A DNA stretch of 64,000 bases from Mimachlamys varia (Eukaryota; Mollusca; Bivalvia; Pectinida; Pectinidae): assembly GCA_947623455.1 (NCBI GenBank), contig OX392534.1:11046001-11110000 (forward strand), given 5' to 3'. Shown here piece after piece: positions 1 to 12,700 of the stretch. Under the pieces are notes generated by a model. That model did not search any database and had not been told where the DNA came from. It saw only the letters and a program-made list of their open reading frames with translations. How positions within the stretch are numbered: position 1 is the first letter of the stretch; the number at the start of each line of letters is the position of its first letter. The position numbers were made by a program, and so were the translations under genes.

Positions 1-667
1 TTGTAAAATTCATTTAACTTGCATTAGTTCGTGACCTAATCGAGGGGGAGCTGGCGGCGGCTGTTATAAAAAGGGATGTACAGATTTATATATAAAACAA
101 TGATTTCATTTCCACGAATTTGTAGCGTTGAAGCGATCTGAAATGATTATTTTGTTCTCTTCGACAAAGGTATTACGTTTCGGGGTAAATTTCTTCAGTC
201 ATATTCGGTATACGGATAAGTAATGCTTGTTGATATTTTGGCATCGAACAGATATTCAGGATGGTTTGTATCTCATATCACTCCACTGGACAGAATATTT
301 ACATCGACGTTTGATGTGGAAAATATCTACATTAAATTAATGAAAAAGAGGATATTTCTTCTGAATGATTTGAAGGTACGTATCTATAATATAAGGTCTC
401 TTTGTATGTTTTCTTTTGTGGAGCTTTTGATGGATTAATCGGGATCATGCGCAAGGCACATTATCTGTTGGACCGACTTAAAAGTATTTGATGATCACGT
501 TCTCGAAGGTTCAATTCAAGTCAAATCGCTATAAGGAGAAAACTAAAAACTGATTCATGAATACAGGTGTTGTTTTACTGAAAGTGCAAACACGAACGCG
601 TACGATTTTCCTACGCATGTAGTCTTGTAAAATATCGGATAGCTGGACAAACAGGAGATAAACTTAC
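1..667 (-). other. plexin intron 14, no feature recognised
   Basis: I read both strands for an IPT continuation and found none. A donor-like AAG/GTACGT on the plus strand at 374-382 has no coding support. Confidence 0.5.
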
Positions 668-773
668 CACGTAACTGAATGTGACGTCATTTGTGGACTC
701 CTTGCCATTAACCGTTATAACAACTTTGGCTCCAAGTTGTTCCGTGAAGGTCCTCGTTGTTTGGCAGCCTACA
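668..773 (-). CDS. plexin exon 14: second half of IPT domain
   Basis: This exon is 106 nt, phase 2 in and phase 0 out, with acceptor TTGCTATAG and donor GTAAGT. It encodes GAKVVITVNGKESTNDVTFS followed by YV, the closing IPT strands. The next exon is not found in 1-667 and should lie left of the window. Confidence 0.88.
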
Positions 774-3700
774 CTATAGCAATACAACACGAGTAAATAA
801 GTTTAAACAGTTATGACTTCACATGGATAATATAATACATTCTATATACCGACCAACTTTTCAGAATATACTAACATATTAGTTGTGCACCAACTATATT
901 TATAGTTTATATCCTATTAAGTTTTTCCTCGTGTTCAATGTATGCCACTGTCATGATATTACAGTATCTACTTGATCAAGGGTATTGAAAACTTAATGAA
1001 ATATGTGTAAAATGTTGTAAACGTATGAAGATAAGAAGCAACTACAATATTTATAGTAACTAGACCATTACAGCGTATATGTATGTGGGTTACCACAAAA
1101 AGCCACATAAGTTTTATAACGTTTTTAGATACATACAAAATACATGTAATTGTTTTAGCAACCATGTAGATGCGTTGTCAAAAAACACTCCATAGAGTCT
1201 TTATAAATTGATAACAGAAATATGAATATATAATCAAACAATCTACTATACAATAAAAACATATAGAAAAACATATATTTAGAAATAATAATGGGATATT
1301 TCCATTTGCTCCGCATTTTCTCTTTGACACTATTTAAGCCATGAATGATTTAGTAAATGTTGTTACAGTCCTATAACACACATTGCTATTGATGACAAAC
1401 TAAATAAAGCCCGATAGGACTTTACGAGAGTTTGTCAGCAATAACAATGTGTGTTATAGGACTGTAATAATGTTTAGAATTACAGTAATAATGTTTAGAA
1501 TTACAGTAATAATGTTTGATAAAATGTTCATTACTTATTTTTACATTTTGATAGAAATTTGTTCTTTATTTAGGTACTTCGATATAACTATGTATAACTA
1601 TCAAACTTACACGAAGGTACATTATGTTCTTGATCAATAGCAATGTGTGTTTAAGGACCAAATCATTCGCAAAACAATACAACAACATTGATTGCTTAAA
1701 CATGATTAACACTGGTATAAATCAGTCACAATTTACCTGTTTTTCTCTCTTTTACCAGATCAAGATTTCGGTGTCACCCCCTAGGGTAATGCAGATAGCA
1801 CGAGCTGACAACAAATTGATGACGTCACGACAACAATTCTATCAAGCCAAGTTAACAAGTCAATCACGCCACGTCAGCATTGTGTTGCATTGTTACTTTC
1901 GTAAACAAATGATACAAAAGGGTGGGAGGAAAATAATCATCTCCTACCATGATGTTGTAACAGAGAAATGCATTTGTCCAGCGATCGGGGTGATATTCTT
2001 GACTGTCTAACCATCGGCAGAGCCTCGAGTGAAATAATCAGGTATATCACCCCCTTGGGTTGGAGAATTCTTTGTCAAACGCTCAAGGTGGAAGAAGATT
2101 CTATTTATCTACTGACTAAGCACACGAAACATATACTGATAACATGTAACATTTAAAAAAAACAAAATAACCTGTTATTATTATTTTACACTATACTGTT
2201 GCTTTTAAATTACCTTGTTGGATGAAACGTAGAGTTATCTATCAAACAAGGGATGTTTGAAATGAGAATGCTGTCGATATCACTAGGCCTTCCACCAAAG
2301 TCTGTCCCTTCAATCGTAAGCAAAGTACCCCCGTTGATTGGGCCGCTGATTGGATAAACCTCAAAAACACAGCAACAATGCAGTACATGTAGTAAAGAGC
2401 GAAATTATTTTTCGAATTAAAAAAAATGCATTTTTGTATAAGCACCGTGTATGTAAAAAGATATAATATAATTACCGAAGAAACACTTGGCGGAGGACAT
2501 TGTTGTACATGTACAGTAGACATGTACTCGCAGAGTTGTCGTTCCTGGCTCCATCCACAGAGGTAACCCATCTTACGGAGGTAAAAACATAAGTAGCAGC
2601 TGTTAGCGAGAAACTCACACTTGTATACTGGAATAAAAACAGCAACTTACGTTTATAGAAATTCCACAAGGGAGCAATAAAACATAGGTTTAAAATAAGT
2701 ATATACTATTAAAAAACCCACACATATTTATCTCATTTATATATTTGTTTTGTTAATTTATATATCGTAATGGGTTTGCACAAATTGTACCTAGATAAAA
2801 TATGTGTTGACATAAAACAAATGCAACATGTCTGAATATGGGATGCAGATGTTATATATCACTACTTTTCTATCTCCAAGTGACACTGAACTGATCAATT
2901 TCTGAGCTGTATGGAAACAAGATGGTTGTAATGGAAATGCATATAACCTGTAGCTTTAACAGTCCCAGGGTTATCTATCGTCACGTCCTTATAGCGTAAT
3001 TGTATAGGAACCTTCTCTTTGTTTGTCCGCGTAGAATATGATAGCTGCAAAGAGATGATACATGTATATCAATGTATTTACAATTATCACTTATATCGTA
3101 ATAATTGAACAATATCGCGTTTTTGATGCATTTCTTTCTCTTTGTTACATTGGGTATTCTGCATATTTGATAAAGTATCAACCAAAACCTGCCATAATGT
3201 ATTGCATGTTCCGTACCATTCATAACATATAATGGAGAAAATGAACTGTATTAAATACATTGTATTTTATACATTAATACAGAAAAAAATCAATTACATT
3301 ATTTATTATATGGTAGCAGTCTACATTGTATCAGCTCATTACTACTATCAATGAAGCACAACCTACCTCCACGTCCATACACGTGATTGATGTTGAATTC
3401 ACAGTGCTAACATTAAAAGCATGTCCGTCGATATAACACCGGTACTGAAAAAAGTAAAATATGTATCATATAACATGTCAGTAAACTTATCCACAATTAC
3501 ATCGTTGTCCTGACCATTCAGTCGATATGTGTAAAAGAATTGCCTAAGGTGTCGATCTGAGGTTTGATATCGGATTTTTATTTACGCTTCGGTAATTTTT
3601 CATTTCAGGAATAAGTGTTACATCTCAGTGTCTAACGTTACAACTTTTCATTTACTTTTGTACTTTAAGTTCTAATTTCTTTCTGATAATCACCTGGTCA

Positions 3701-6700
3701 GAGATGTTAGACGGTAGGTTGTGTCCTGGTATCACGACATCAGTTGTTGTGTTACTCGGTATTAAGATAAAATTACTTTGGGCTATGGAAGGACATCTTG
3801 AAGATTCCTAAAATAAATATTAAATCAGATATTTCAATTTACATCTCTAATAATATTTTCTGGTTGTGGCATCTGCCTTGCGGGTAGGGCGCAAGAAATG
3901 TATCTGTTGCCCCCATCGCATGACCGTAACTGGCGACTAACTTTTCCCGTCTTCCTAAAATACTCTCTCCTTCTTAATGCCTCCCTTGACACTACATTAC
4001 TTGTTTGCCATTCGTTCGCCCCTTTGAGATATGCCGTAACACACAAACATGCTGCACCATTTAAATTTAGTAATAGATAGTCTTCCAAAAAAAAACAGGA
4101 ATTAAACTGCATCATACAGCTGTTTCGTCATTCGAGGACTCGTCAATGATGCTAAGGGCCAAAAGGTGGAAATCGAATTGTTATTAAAGAAAAGTAGAAG
4201 CAGAAGGGCCAGATGCAAAAAAAACTTCTAATAAGTTATAAATTTACAAGAAACATTGAATTAGTAATGTATAATTTAAAATCGTGTATACCTAAATGTT
4301 TACATTATCAACCTTGCAACTACTCAAATGAGATTACTGTGGCTAGCTTTTTGGGTTCCTTAATAAATAATAATAATAATACACTACTTTTGATATAGCG
4401 CCGTATTTACTTAACATAAGCCACTCCAAAGCGCTTTACATTACATAGATATACAATTCTTATACAATCAATAAAATTAACACATATAGTGTTATCATAT
4501 ACAATTCTTAGGAGTTCGCAGGAGCTGCCATATTAGGCGCTAACTACTTTCCTATGCCACCTGGACAATATATCCTTATGTGTGTATGCATGTGTGCTGG
4601 AGATGAATTATGTTCTGTTTGCAGTGGGACCATGTTTCCAACGGTATATTTTATAGTGCCACCTCACTTGAATGCTACAGCACAGAAATCGCAACAATCA
4701 TCCCAGACTATTTTATACTCCACCTGGGTTGTTGGAGTTTTGTGGGCAGGAGAAAAACACTTTTCTCTGAATGTTACACGCGTGCGACGATTTCGGAGAT
4801 CATACCCCGGCGGTCTGCGTGGAAGGCCGGAGTGTTAACCACTCGACCAATCCTTCCCCTTGCCAAGCATACTTAGTCTCATACGCTAGTAGTCGCCACC
4901 CCATACTTGACGCTAGGCATTATGGGAGAATAATGACTGGTTAACCCGTTGTCAGTAAAATCACAGTTGCTTGAGTTTCGGTCAGTAAATGATAAAAATG
5001 GTGCAGCCAATTCTAAAATATAATGGAAGAAAACTAACGTTATTTCTCAACTGTTTCTAAACAAAGCAATTATTTACTTATTGTTAGACTGTCGTGCAAT
5101 CCTCAAACTAAACATCGAAATTTCCTAAAGATTTGGATATTAGTCCAAATCTATAGGCTAGTTTCGTTTCATCTAACGAAAATTTCTCCAACATATGGAC
5201 GTTTTTTTTTAAGCGAGGTGACCGGCAACCTTTTTAAGCACTCGGCCATCGCCGTACAAATATGCGAGGTCAAGAAACCACGCCGTTTTTCATTAAAATA
5301 TAAAAAAAAACATTCTGAATAATAAATGAGCATCTGGAACGTAAATTGCGTTTTTTTTAATTCGATGGACTTAACAATCGTCAGCATGTACGATGGAGAC
5401 ATATCGTTAGATGAAACGAAACTAGCAAATAAAAGTGGATTAATATCTATATTTATCGAAAATGTGGATGTTTTGTTTGAGAATTGCACGACAGTCTCAC
5501 AACTAGTAAGTTATTTGTATTGTTTACAAACAGTTAAGAAATAATTTTGGTAAACTTCCATTACATTCTGGGAACTCAACTGTTTAAAAGTTATGACTCG
5601 GGAGTCAAGTCTGCAAGGACGTGGCAGACCCCGGGATCAAATCTAAAATCATGATTGTGATTGTCTATTTATGCCTAGAAATTGTATACATAGTATTATG
5701 ATAGGGATCACAATAAACCATTTCAAAGCTATGACTAAGCCCCCTTCCCTCCTTCAAGGGGGTCAGATTCACAATTTAAGCAAAATCCATTTGTTGTCCC
5801 CGGACATTTCTGACCAAAATTGGTACAAACAATTTCAGTACTTTAGGACTAGTAGTGATTTAAAAGGCTTTATCTCTATTTCCCCTATTGGGCCACGCCC
5901 CTCTGGCTCCTTAGGGTCAGAGTCGCCATTTATGCACAATCTACTCCTCAAAAAGATGTATTTGACTAAAATTTACTTCGAATCAATTGAAAATATTTTG
6001 ACTGGTAGCGTTTTAAAGGAATTACCTCTATTTCTCCTATTGGGCCCAACCCCTTTGGCTTCTTCAGGGTCAGTGTCACAATTTATGCAAAATATGTTCC
6101 CCTTCGATCCCAAAGGATGCTTCTGACTAAATTTGGTTCAAATCCATTAAAAACCTGATGACTAGGATTTAAAGGAATTAGCTCGATTTCCCCTATTTTG
6201 GCCCACCCGTCTGGCCCGTTTGGAGTCACCATTGATGCAAAATCTGCACCCCCTTCCCCAAGGATGTTTTTGACCAAATTTGGTTCAAATACATTCATAT
6301 CTGTATGACTAGTAGCGAGTCAGCATGGAAATGGCAGACACTTAGGTTAAATCTATATCATTCGTGATCGTCTCTGTATGCTCAGGGATTGCAAATACAG
6401 ATTTGGGGCGGTAATCTCAAGCGTTAAAAGGTTGGAGCTCAAGAGTCAAATCTGCTAAGACTTAGCCGACCCTGCGGTCTAATCTAAAATCAGGTTTGTG
6501 ATCGTCTGTTTTTGCTCTATAATTGTATATGTAGTTTTGTTATTGGAATCTCAACCGCTTAAAAGTATTGACTCAAGGGTCAACTCTGCAAGGCATGGAA
6601 TACACTTGGGTCAAATCTAAAATCATATTTGTGATTGTTTTTTATACTCAGCAATTTTATATATAGTTTTGGTTAAAGAGTTAAAGAGTCAAGTCTGCAA

Positions 6701-9700
6701 GGGAGTGGCAGACACTGAGATTAAATCTAACATCATATCTGTGATCGTCTCTTTATGCTTAGCAATTGTAAATATAGATTTTGGGCGGGGATCTCACACA
6801 CTTAAAAGTTATGAATCAAGATTCAAGTTTGACCAAATTTGGTAAAATTCCGTTGAGCGGTTTTGAAAAAGTCGATTATTGACGGACGGACGCCACAGTA
6901 TGGCATCAGCTCACCTTGGTCCTTTGGACTTGGTGAGCTAACAACTCAAGTCAAATCAAGCATCGTGGTAAATTGTCTTATTATTTTAACCCTGATCGGT
7001 TTCTATTCAATCTTTCCACCATTACTTCAACAGTTCGAGGCAGAGGAGCTCAGAGAAATACATGCACATTACAAGCAATCAATATTAAATGGCATAAAAT
7101 TGATGCAATTAATAAAACACAACTCAATTGACTTACTCCATGTTTAAGAAATACAGTAGACGTAATATTCTTGCAATCAGCCTCTTCAGTGTCCCAAAAA
7201 CACAATAGAGCTTTAGCGTTGGCTAGGCACTCATAACACCTAGTTGTATACAAAATGTATATTTATATTTATCTGTAAACAAACAATACATGTATTTGAT
7301 AAAATTGCACGAGCCAGAAATTGTCTTCATTCGTCTTTTGTGTTTCCGTGATATTTATAGGATTATTAAACTCAATATACCATTTACAATTAGCGTTGTT
7401 GATCCGAAAATTAAAATGTAAAATTCCTGTCGTAACTGTACCATGTTTAATATATGTACTTTTTGTACAATTCGTATCCATGTACAGTGTATATACATGT
7501 ATATGCATAATCATCATTTGGGAAGTCGAGTTGGCGCGGTGTTAAACACATTGCTGCGAATACCGATACCTAGCACGTCGTTATCTCGGAGCTAAATGAA
7601 AGGAAAACTAGGGAATACAACATTATTGCATTCGGCTTTAAGAAACAAACTTGTATCGACGGAACTGCAAGAAAGGTGGCAGATGGGAACGAAATACAGT
7701 AGATGCTCAAGACATACATGCTGAAGTACGAGGAAAATGACTTGGCAAATACGATTAATCTATCTTTCAAATATATTTAACCTGAAAGGCAATGCTTAAT
7801 ACAACAGCATCCGGATGAGTAACGATATCATAAAACATGAACGGACGGATGAAACTGCCCTGAGAAATGAGGCAAAATCACGAGAAAGAAATGAGCCGGG
7901 GGAATATATACATCGGGTACGGGGACCGCCGTGGAACAGGAAGATTATCCGGCTGACAGCCTAAAAAGTAGAATAGAGCGCACTCCAATACATATTAAGA
8001 AACGCTGAAACTTTCACAAACAAATGGAAGAACTAAAATATATCACCAGACAGGAGAAATCAAATATCATTGGTAAAGTTGAGGCTTTCCCCTAAAAAAT
8101 AGGGTACCGTGTAAATATATCAGAGCTAAGCGTGAAGGTTTTGAGGTCTTTCCTTTGGAAGCCACTCAAGCGGAAATATCAATTAATGTGACAGTTTGAC
8201 AACAAGTTATGGATATAAATAAATCTGGATAAAGGAAACGCCTTGACAATCGGATGCCTTTACAGGAGTTCTAACAGCATAAATGAAACCAATATGAAAA
8301 TAAGAGCGCTACTTGCAAATATTGGAGAAATTAAAACAGCCCATTTATCAGTAATGGGAGACTTTAGCCTAAAAAGATAAACTGGCACCAATCGATTCCG
8401 TCCAGGGTAGCAAAATATCTAGAATATAACTTTCTGCAGTCGGCAAAAGACCCTAACCCTAACACATCAAGTTTCCAACGAGAATACGACGAATAATGAA
8501 TCCAGCATTTTAGATTTGATGTTTTTGAACGAACAGGATATGGTTAGTAATATTGAAATACGAAGCGGATTGGGGAAAGGGATCATGGTTGTATACATTT
8601 CGATTTTAACTGTACCAAAATGAGATTTAGCAAAAAACACTAAACCGTACATCGGACACAATATCGAAGTACGACATATTTTATCAAAAAATTAAATCCG
8701 CCATAGATCGACATATACCCAAAAGCATTTGAGAAACAAAGAAAAAGACAGAACCCTTTAGATAGCAAACTGTACATGTCATTAAACGGCAACACAGAAG
8801 CTGACAGCGATATCTTGAAACAGCAGAAAACCGAAAATACAACGAATATGTAAAACCAAGTAACAAAATTAAAATATTTGGAAAAAAGTACAAAAAACCC
8901 TTTAAAACGTGAAATTGTAAAGGAAGTAAAACCAGAAGAAATTTCGGAGAAATGCAAGCTCCAAAACGGAAACGAGATCTAAAATTCCGGATCGGCACAT
9001 TAAGTGTGGAAACGAAGCAAACATCGAACCAGCAGACTGCATTCCAGTTTTGATTTTTTTAACTATCAGGAAACAGTAGGCACCAATGACAAATTGGATA
9101 GCGGTAACAAGTGGAACCCCTCGGGCAGCGTCTTAGGGCCGTCCCTTTTTGCACTTTACACCAACGACCTTCCGAATACTGTTAATGCTAAAAATACAAT
9201 AACAACGGTAACTCTAATGTACAAGCAGATCTAGAATAACTCCAAAAATGGTCAGATAAATGGCTCCTGACAAATGCAATGTTATGCAAAAATAAAGCAC
9301 ACAAATAATACGCGTTACATTTATATAAACACAAGGAAAATGTGACAAACGAAAAAGACCTGGGATTAAAACAGACAACAACCTCAATATCAATGATCTT
9401 ATTCACGACGTGGTCTATCAAGCCAATAGAATAATCGGAACTATCCGAAGAACGTATACGTACTTAGATAACAATACATTCTGTCTTTTATGCAAAGCGC
9501 ATGTACATGTACGACCACATCTTGAATACAGGCTTGCGATTGGAACCTTTATGTCCATAAATATATATATATGAGTTAGAAAACGTGCAAAGGAGAGCAA
9601 CGAAGCAGATACTATGAACCGTTGTAACTTACCAACACTAAGGTATAGAAAACTGAGAGGAGATATGACCCACGTAAACAAACTTACACATAGAGGATAG

Positions 9701-12700
9701 GATAACGCTGCCACTGACGGTTTAATAATTCCAAACAATAGTATGAAAACAAGAGTACACAGTTTGTAACTACTACAAATAAGAAATACACTAAATTTGA
9801 GAAAATATTCTTTCAGTGAGCGGGTTGTTAACCATTCGAACATTTTTCCTCATGCTGTCGTTACGTCACCAACTATCAAAACGTTTGAATCCTGATTAGA
9901 TCAGAATTGGGGGCAAGTTAAATGTGTTTATAATCATGAGCTAGACAATAACGAACTGATCCATATTTGTCGAAAATTTGATTGTTACTTTGATCTTGAT
10001 ATATAGGCGTATATTTCCTGCGTCAAGTATTATTGTCATGATATTATTATCATTATGTTACAGCGTTTATCAATCTATGTTCAAGTTATACAACAGTAAT
10101 ATTATTTTTGTCAAAATTAATACATATGATAGCGATAAGTCGTCTTGTTAACGCCCCAATATACGTAACTTCAGTAATTGTTCGTGATTCTGACAAATTC
10201 TGAAAAACCATGCAAAAATATGCCTAAAACGAAGTAATTCCAAGCGGTAACTAACAAGAAAGTCTTGACAGAAAAATCCAAAGAATTGAAAATAATTCAG
10301 GTGGAGCCCACTTCAACAACAAACCGAAGTGAGAAGACGGTTCAAATGGACGCGTGTTTACAAATACCGAGTTTCAACTGCTGCTGTACCGGTAACCGCG
10401 TCAGAATTCATCTTGAATATTGCTGATATCAGTTAATCTTAACTAAATCTATAAATATAAAGGCTTATTAAGCTTGATTTCGCTTCAAGATTTGCCGAAA
10501 GTTACGTATATTGGGCCTTTAAACGATTGTTCATATTTTACTTAATTTTAACACAATCCCGAAATGATATCTTCCAATATTAAACAAACCGGATTTACAA
10601 CAACCGATTTCTATTTTATTTTTACATATCCATTATGAGTTTAGTATATATTTAGCAAAATTACAATATAGTTCCTTTCATTTGATGTGTAGATGAGTGT
10701 ATTGGTGACATCGTGAATCGCTTGTAATGTTTGGTGTACATACATGTATTGCTAGAATAAGAAAAATGTTGGACAGTTACATTATATTTTATGTAGATAT
10801 CGATCTAGAGGGTGAAGTATGTAATTTATGTGGTATGCAGACGTATAAATTGATCAATAGAGGACAATATATGACACAAAATTATATTTGGTGTACATAC
10901 TGATCGTTTAACGATGATTAAAAAGATCTCGATACACTGTTACACACACATACTTTGGGACGTGTAACATACTTACGTTTTGAATCCCGGACAATCGTAG
11001 AAAAGAATTTCCCATCCCTCAGCCAAAACATACCTCGGCGCTTTCTTGTGAACAATTTTAAAATCTGCAAGTTTAGCAGGTTTTTGGAATGCTGAAAGTG
11101 TAAATGAAAGTAGATTTTAAAACTCGTATAGACAATATGTTAAACGATAACTATGTATAACAATAATAATAATCTTAAATGTATGTTGACTCCACAACAG
11201 CGCCAATGTCAATACGTATGGTAACATTGTCGTTAGCATATGTCTGGCCATACAGTTAACATACATGAAGTATCCTGCAGGATGTATATAAATATGGTCG
11301 ATTTGAGATAAAGGATGTATGTCACGTTGTCAATAGAGGTTGTAGGATGACTGAAACCTTATCAGTTGGGGTTGTAGAAAGCAAGTAACATTTCCAAAAG
11401 GTGTTTGAGGATTATGTAACATTGTCAATAGGGATAGGATGATGTATATACCATTGTATTAAGGGGTTGTATTTCAATGTATGTATGTAACATTGCCATT
11501 GGAACCTGGGGAATGTATGAGGCATTATCAATCGGGTTTGAAAAATGTATGTAACATTGGCAATGGGGTAACAGGATATATGAGACAGTGTCAATAAAGT
11601 TTATATGATGTATGTTACACTGTCATAAGGGAATGTATTATGTATATTACACTGCAATAGGGACTAAAGGATCTATTTTACAATGTCGATAGGCGGTGTA
11701 AGATGTTTGTAACATTGTTAAAGGGTGTTGTTGGATATAAGTAACATGAAGTTGTAGGATGTATATAACATTGTCATCAAGGGATAAAGTATGTAAGTGA
11801 CCTTATAAGATTTGGTATGGTATAATTTTATTATTTTTATGACTTATTAACAGCTAAGGACATTTAATGACGGTCTTGTGATGCATGCCCTGTGCGTGTA
11901 TTCGGGGGCTAAGGTTTGTTTATGTAAGGCTCCTTACAAGATGTCTGATTTTTTGTTGATATTTAGTGCTGTCTCACTGAAATACACTATCGAACGCCCC
12001 AAGCAGAACACCTCAGCCGGAGACATTATAACCATTCGTTTAATCCCATAATGCAAAGCGTCAGGAAAGGGGCAGTAACTACTTCAAAGATGAATTAGAC
12101 ATATGATCAGATACATTATGTCAGCGTACATTGTGAGTATGACTAACCCTACGTTATTATTGGAAAAGTAACGGAGCTCACAGAATGATAAAGACAACAC
12201 AAAGGCCTTGGCTCAATAAATATTCCCTTTGGCTTTGTACATTCAAGAACTCTGTTTCTTAATATTTCATGCGTTAGAGGCTTTTATTGACACATTCGCC
12301 TCAATTTTACGAAAGGAATTCAAGATTCAATTATGTATCGGTGTCATCTTTAACCATTAAGCGACACGTTAACGCCGTTGATATGCGAACAAGAAGTAAA
12401 CTATCGAACCAGAAGAGTTTTCTGGATAAAAAAGGAACGCCTGCAAACTACTTACGAATCAACTTCTTAACTTGTTCACATAATTGAACATGTACCAAAT
12501 GGGACATCTTGCGGTTATCTACCGTTCTGATAATAGTTCCATAGTATGGCATTCATAGTGCGTAAAAATTAAATAAATAATTCTGTATATGATACACGTA
12601 ATAACAACGCTGTATGAACAGTGTTTCATACGTAAGTATTTAAGTAGCGCATCATTTATTCACATTTTCCGTGCGAATATTAATGTCAAAACACCAGAAT

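Noticed and set aside
223..438. Plus-strand frame with a donor-like GTACGT at 377
   Set aside because: No acceptor, no domain and no partner exon. It lies in a plexin intron.
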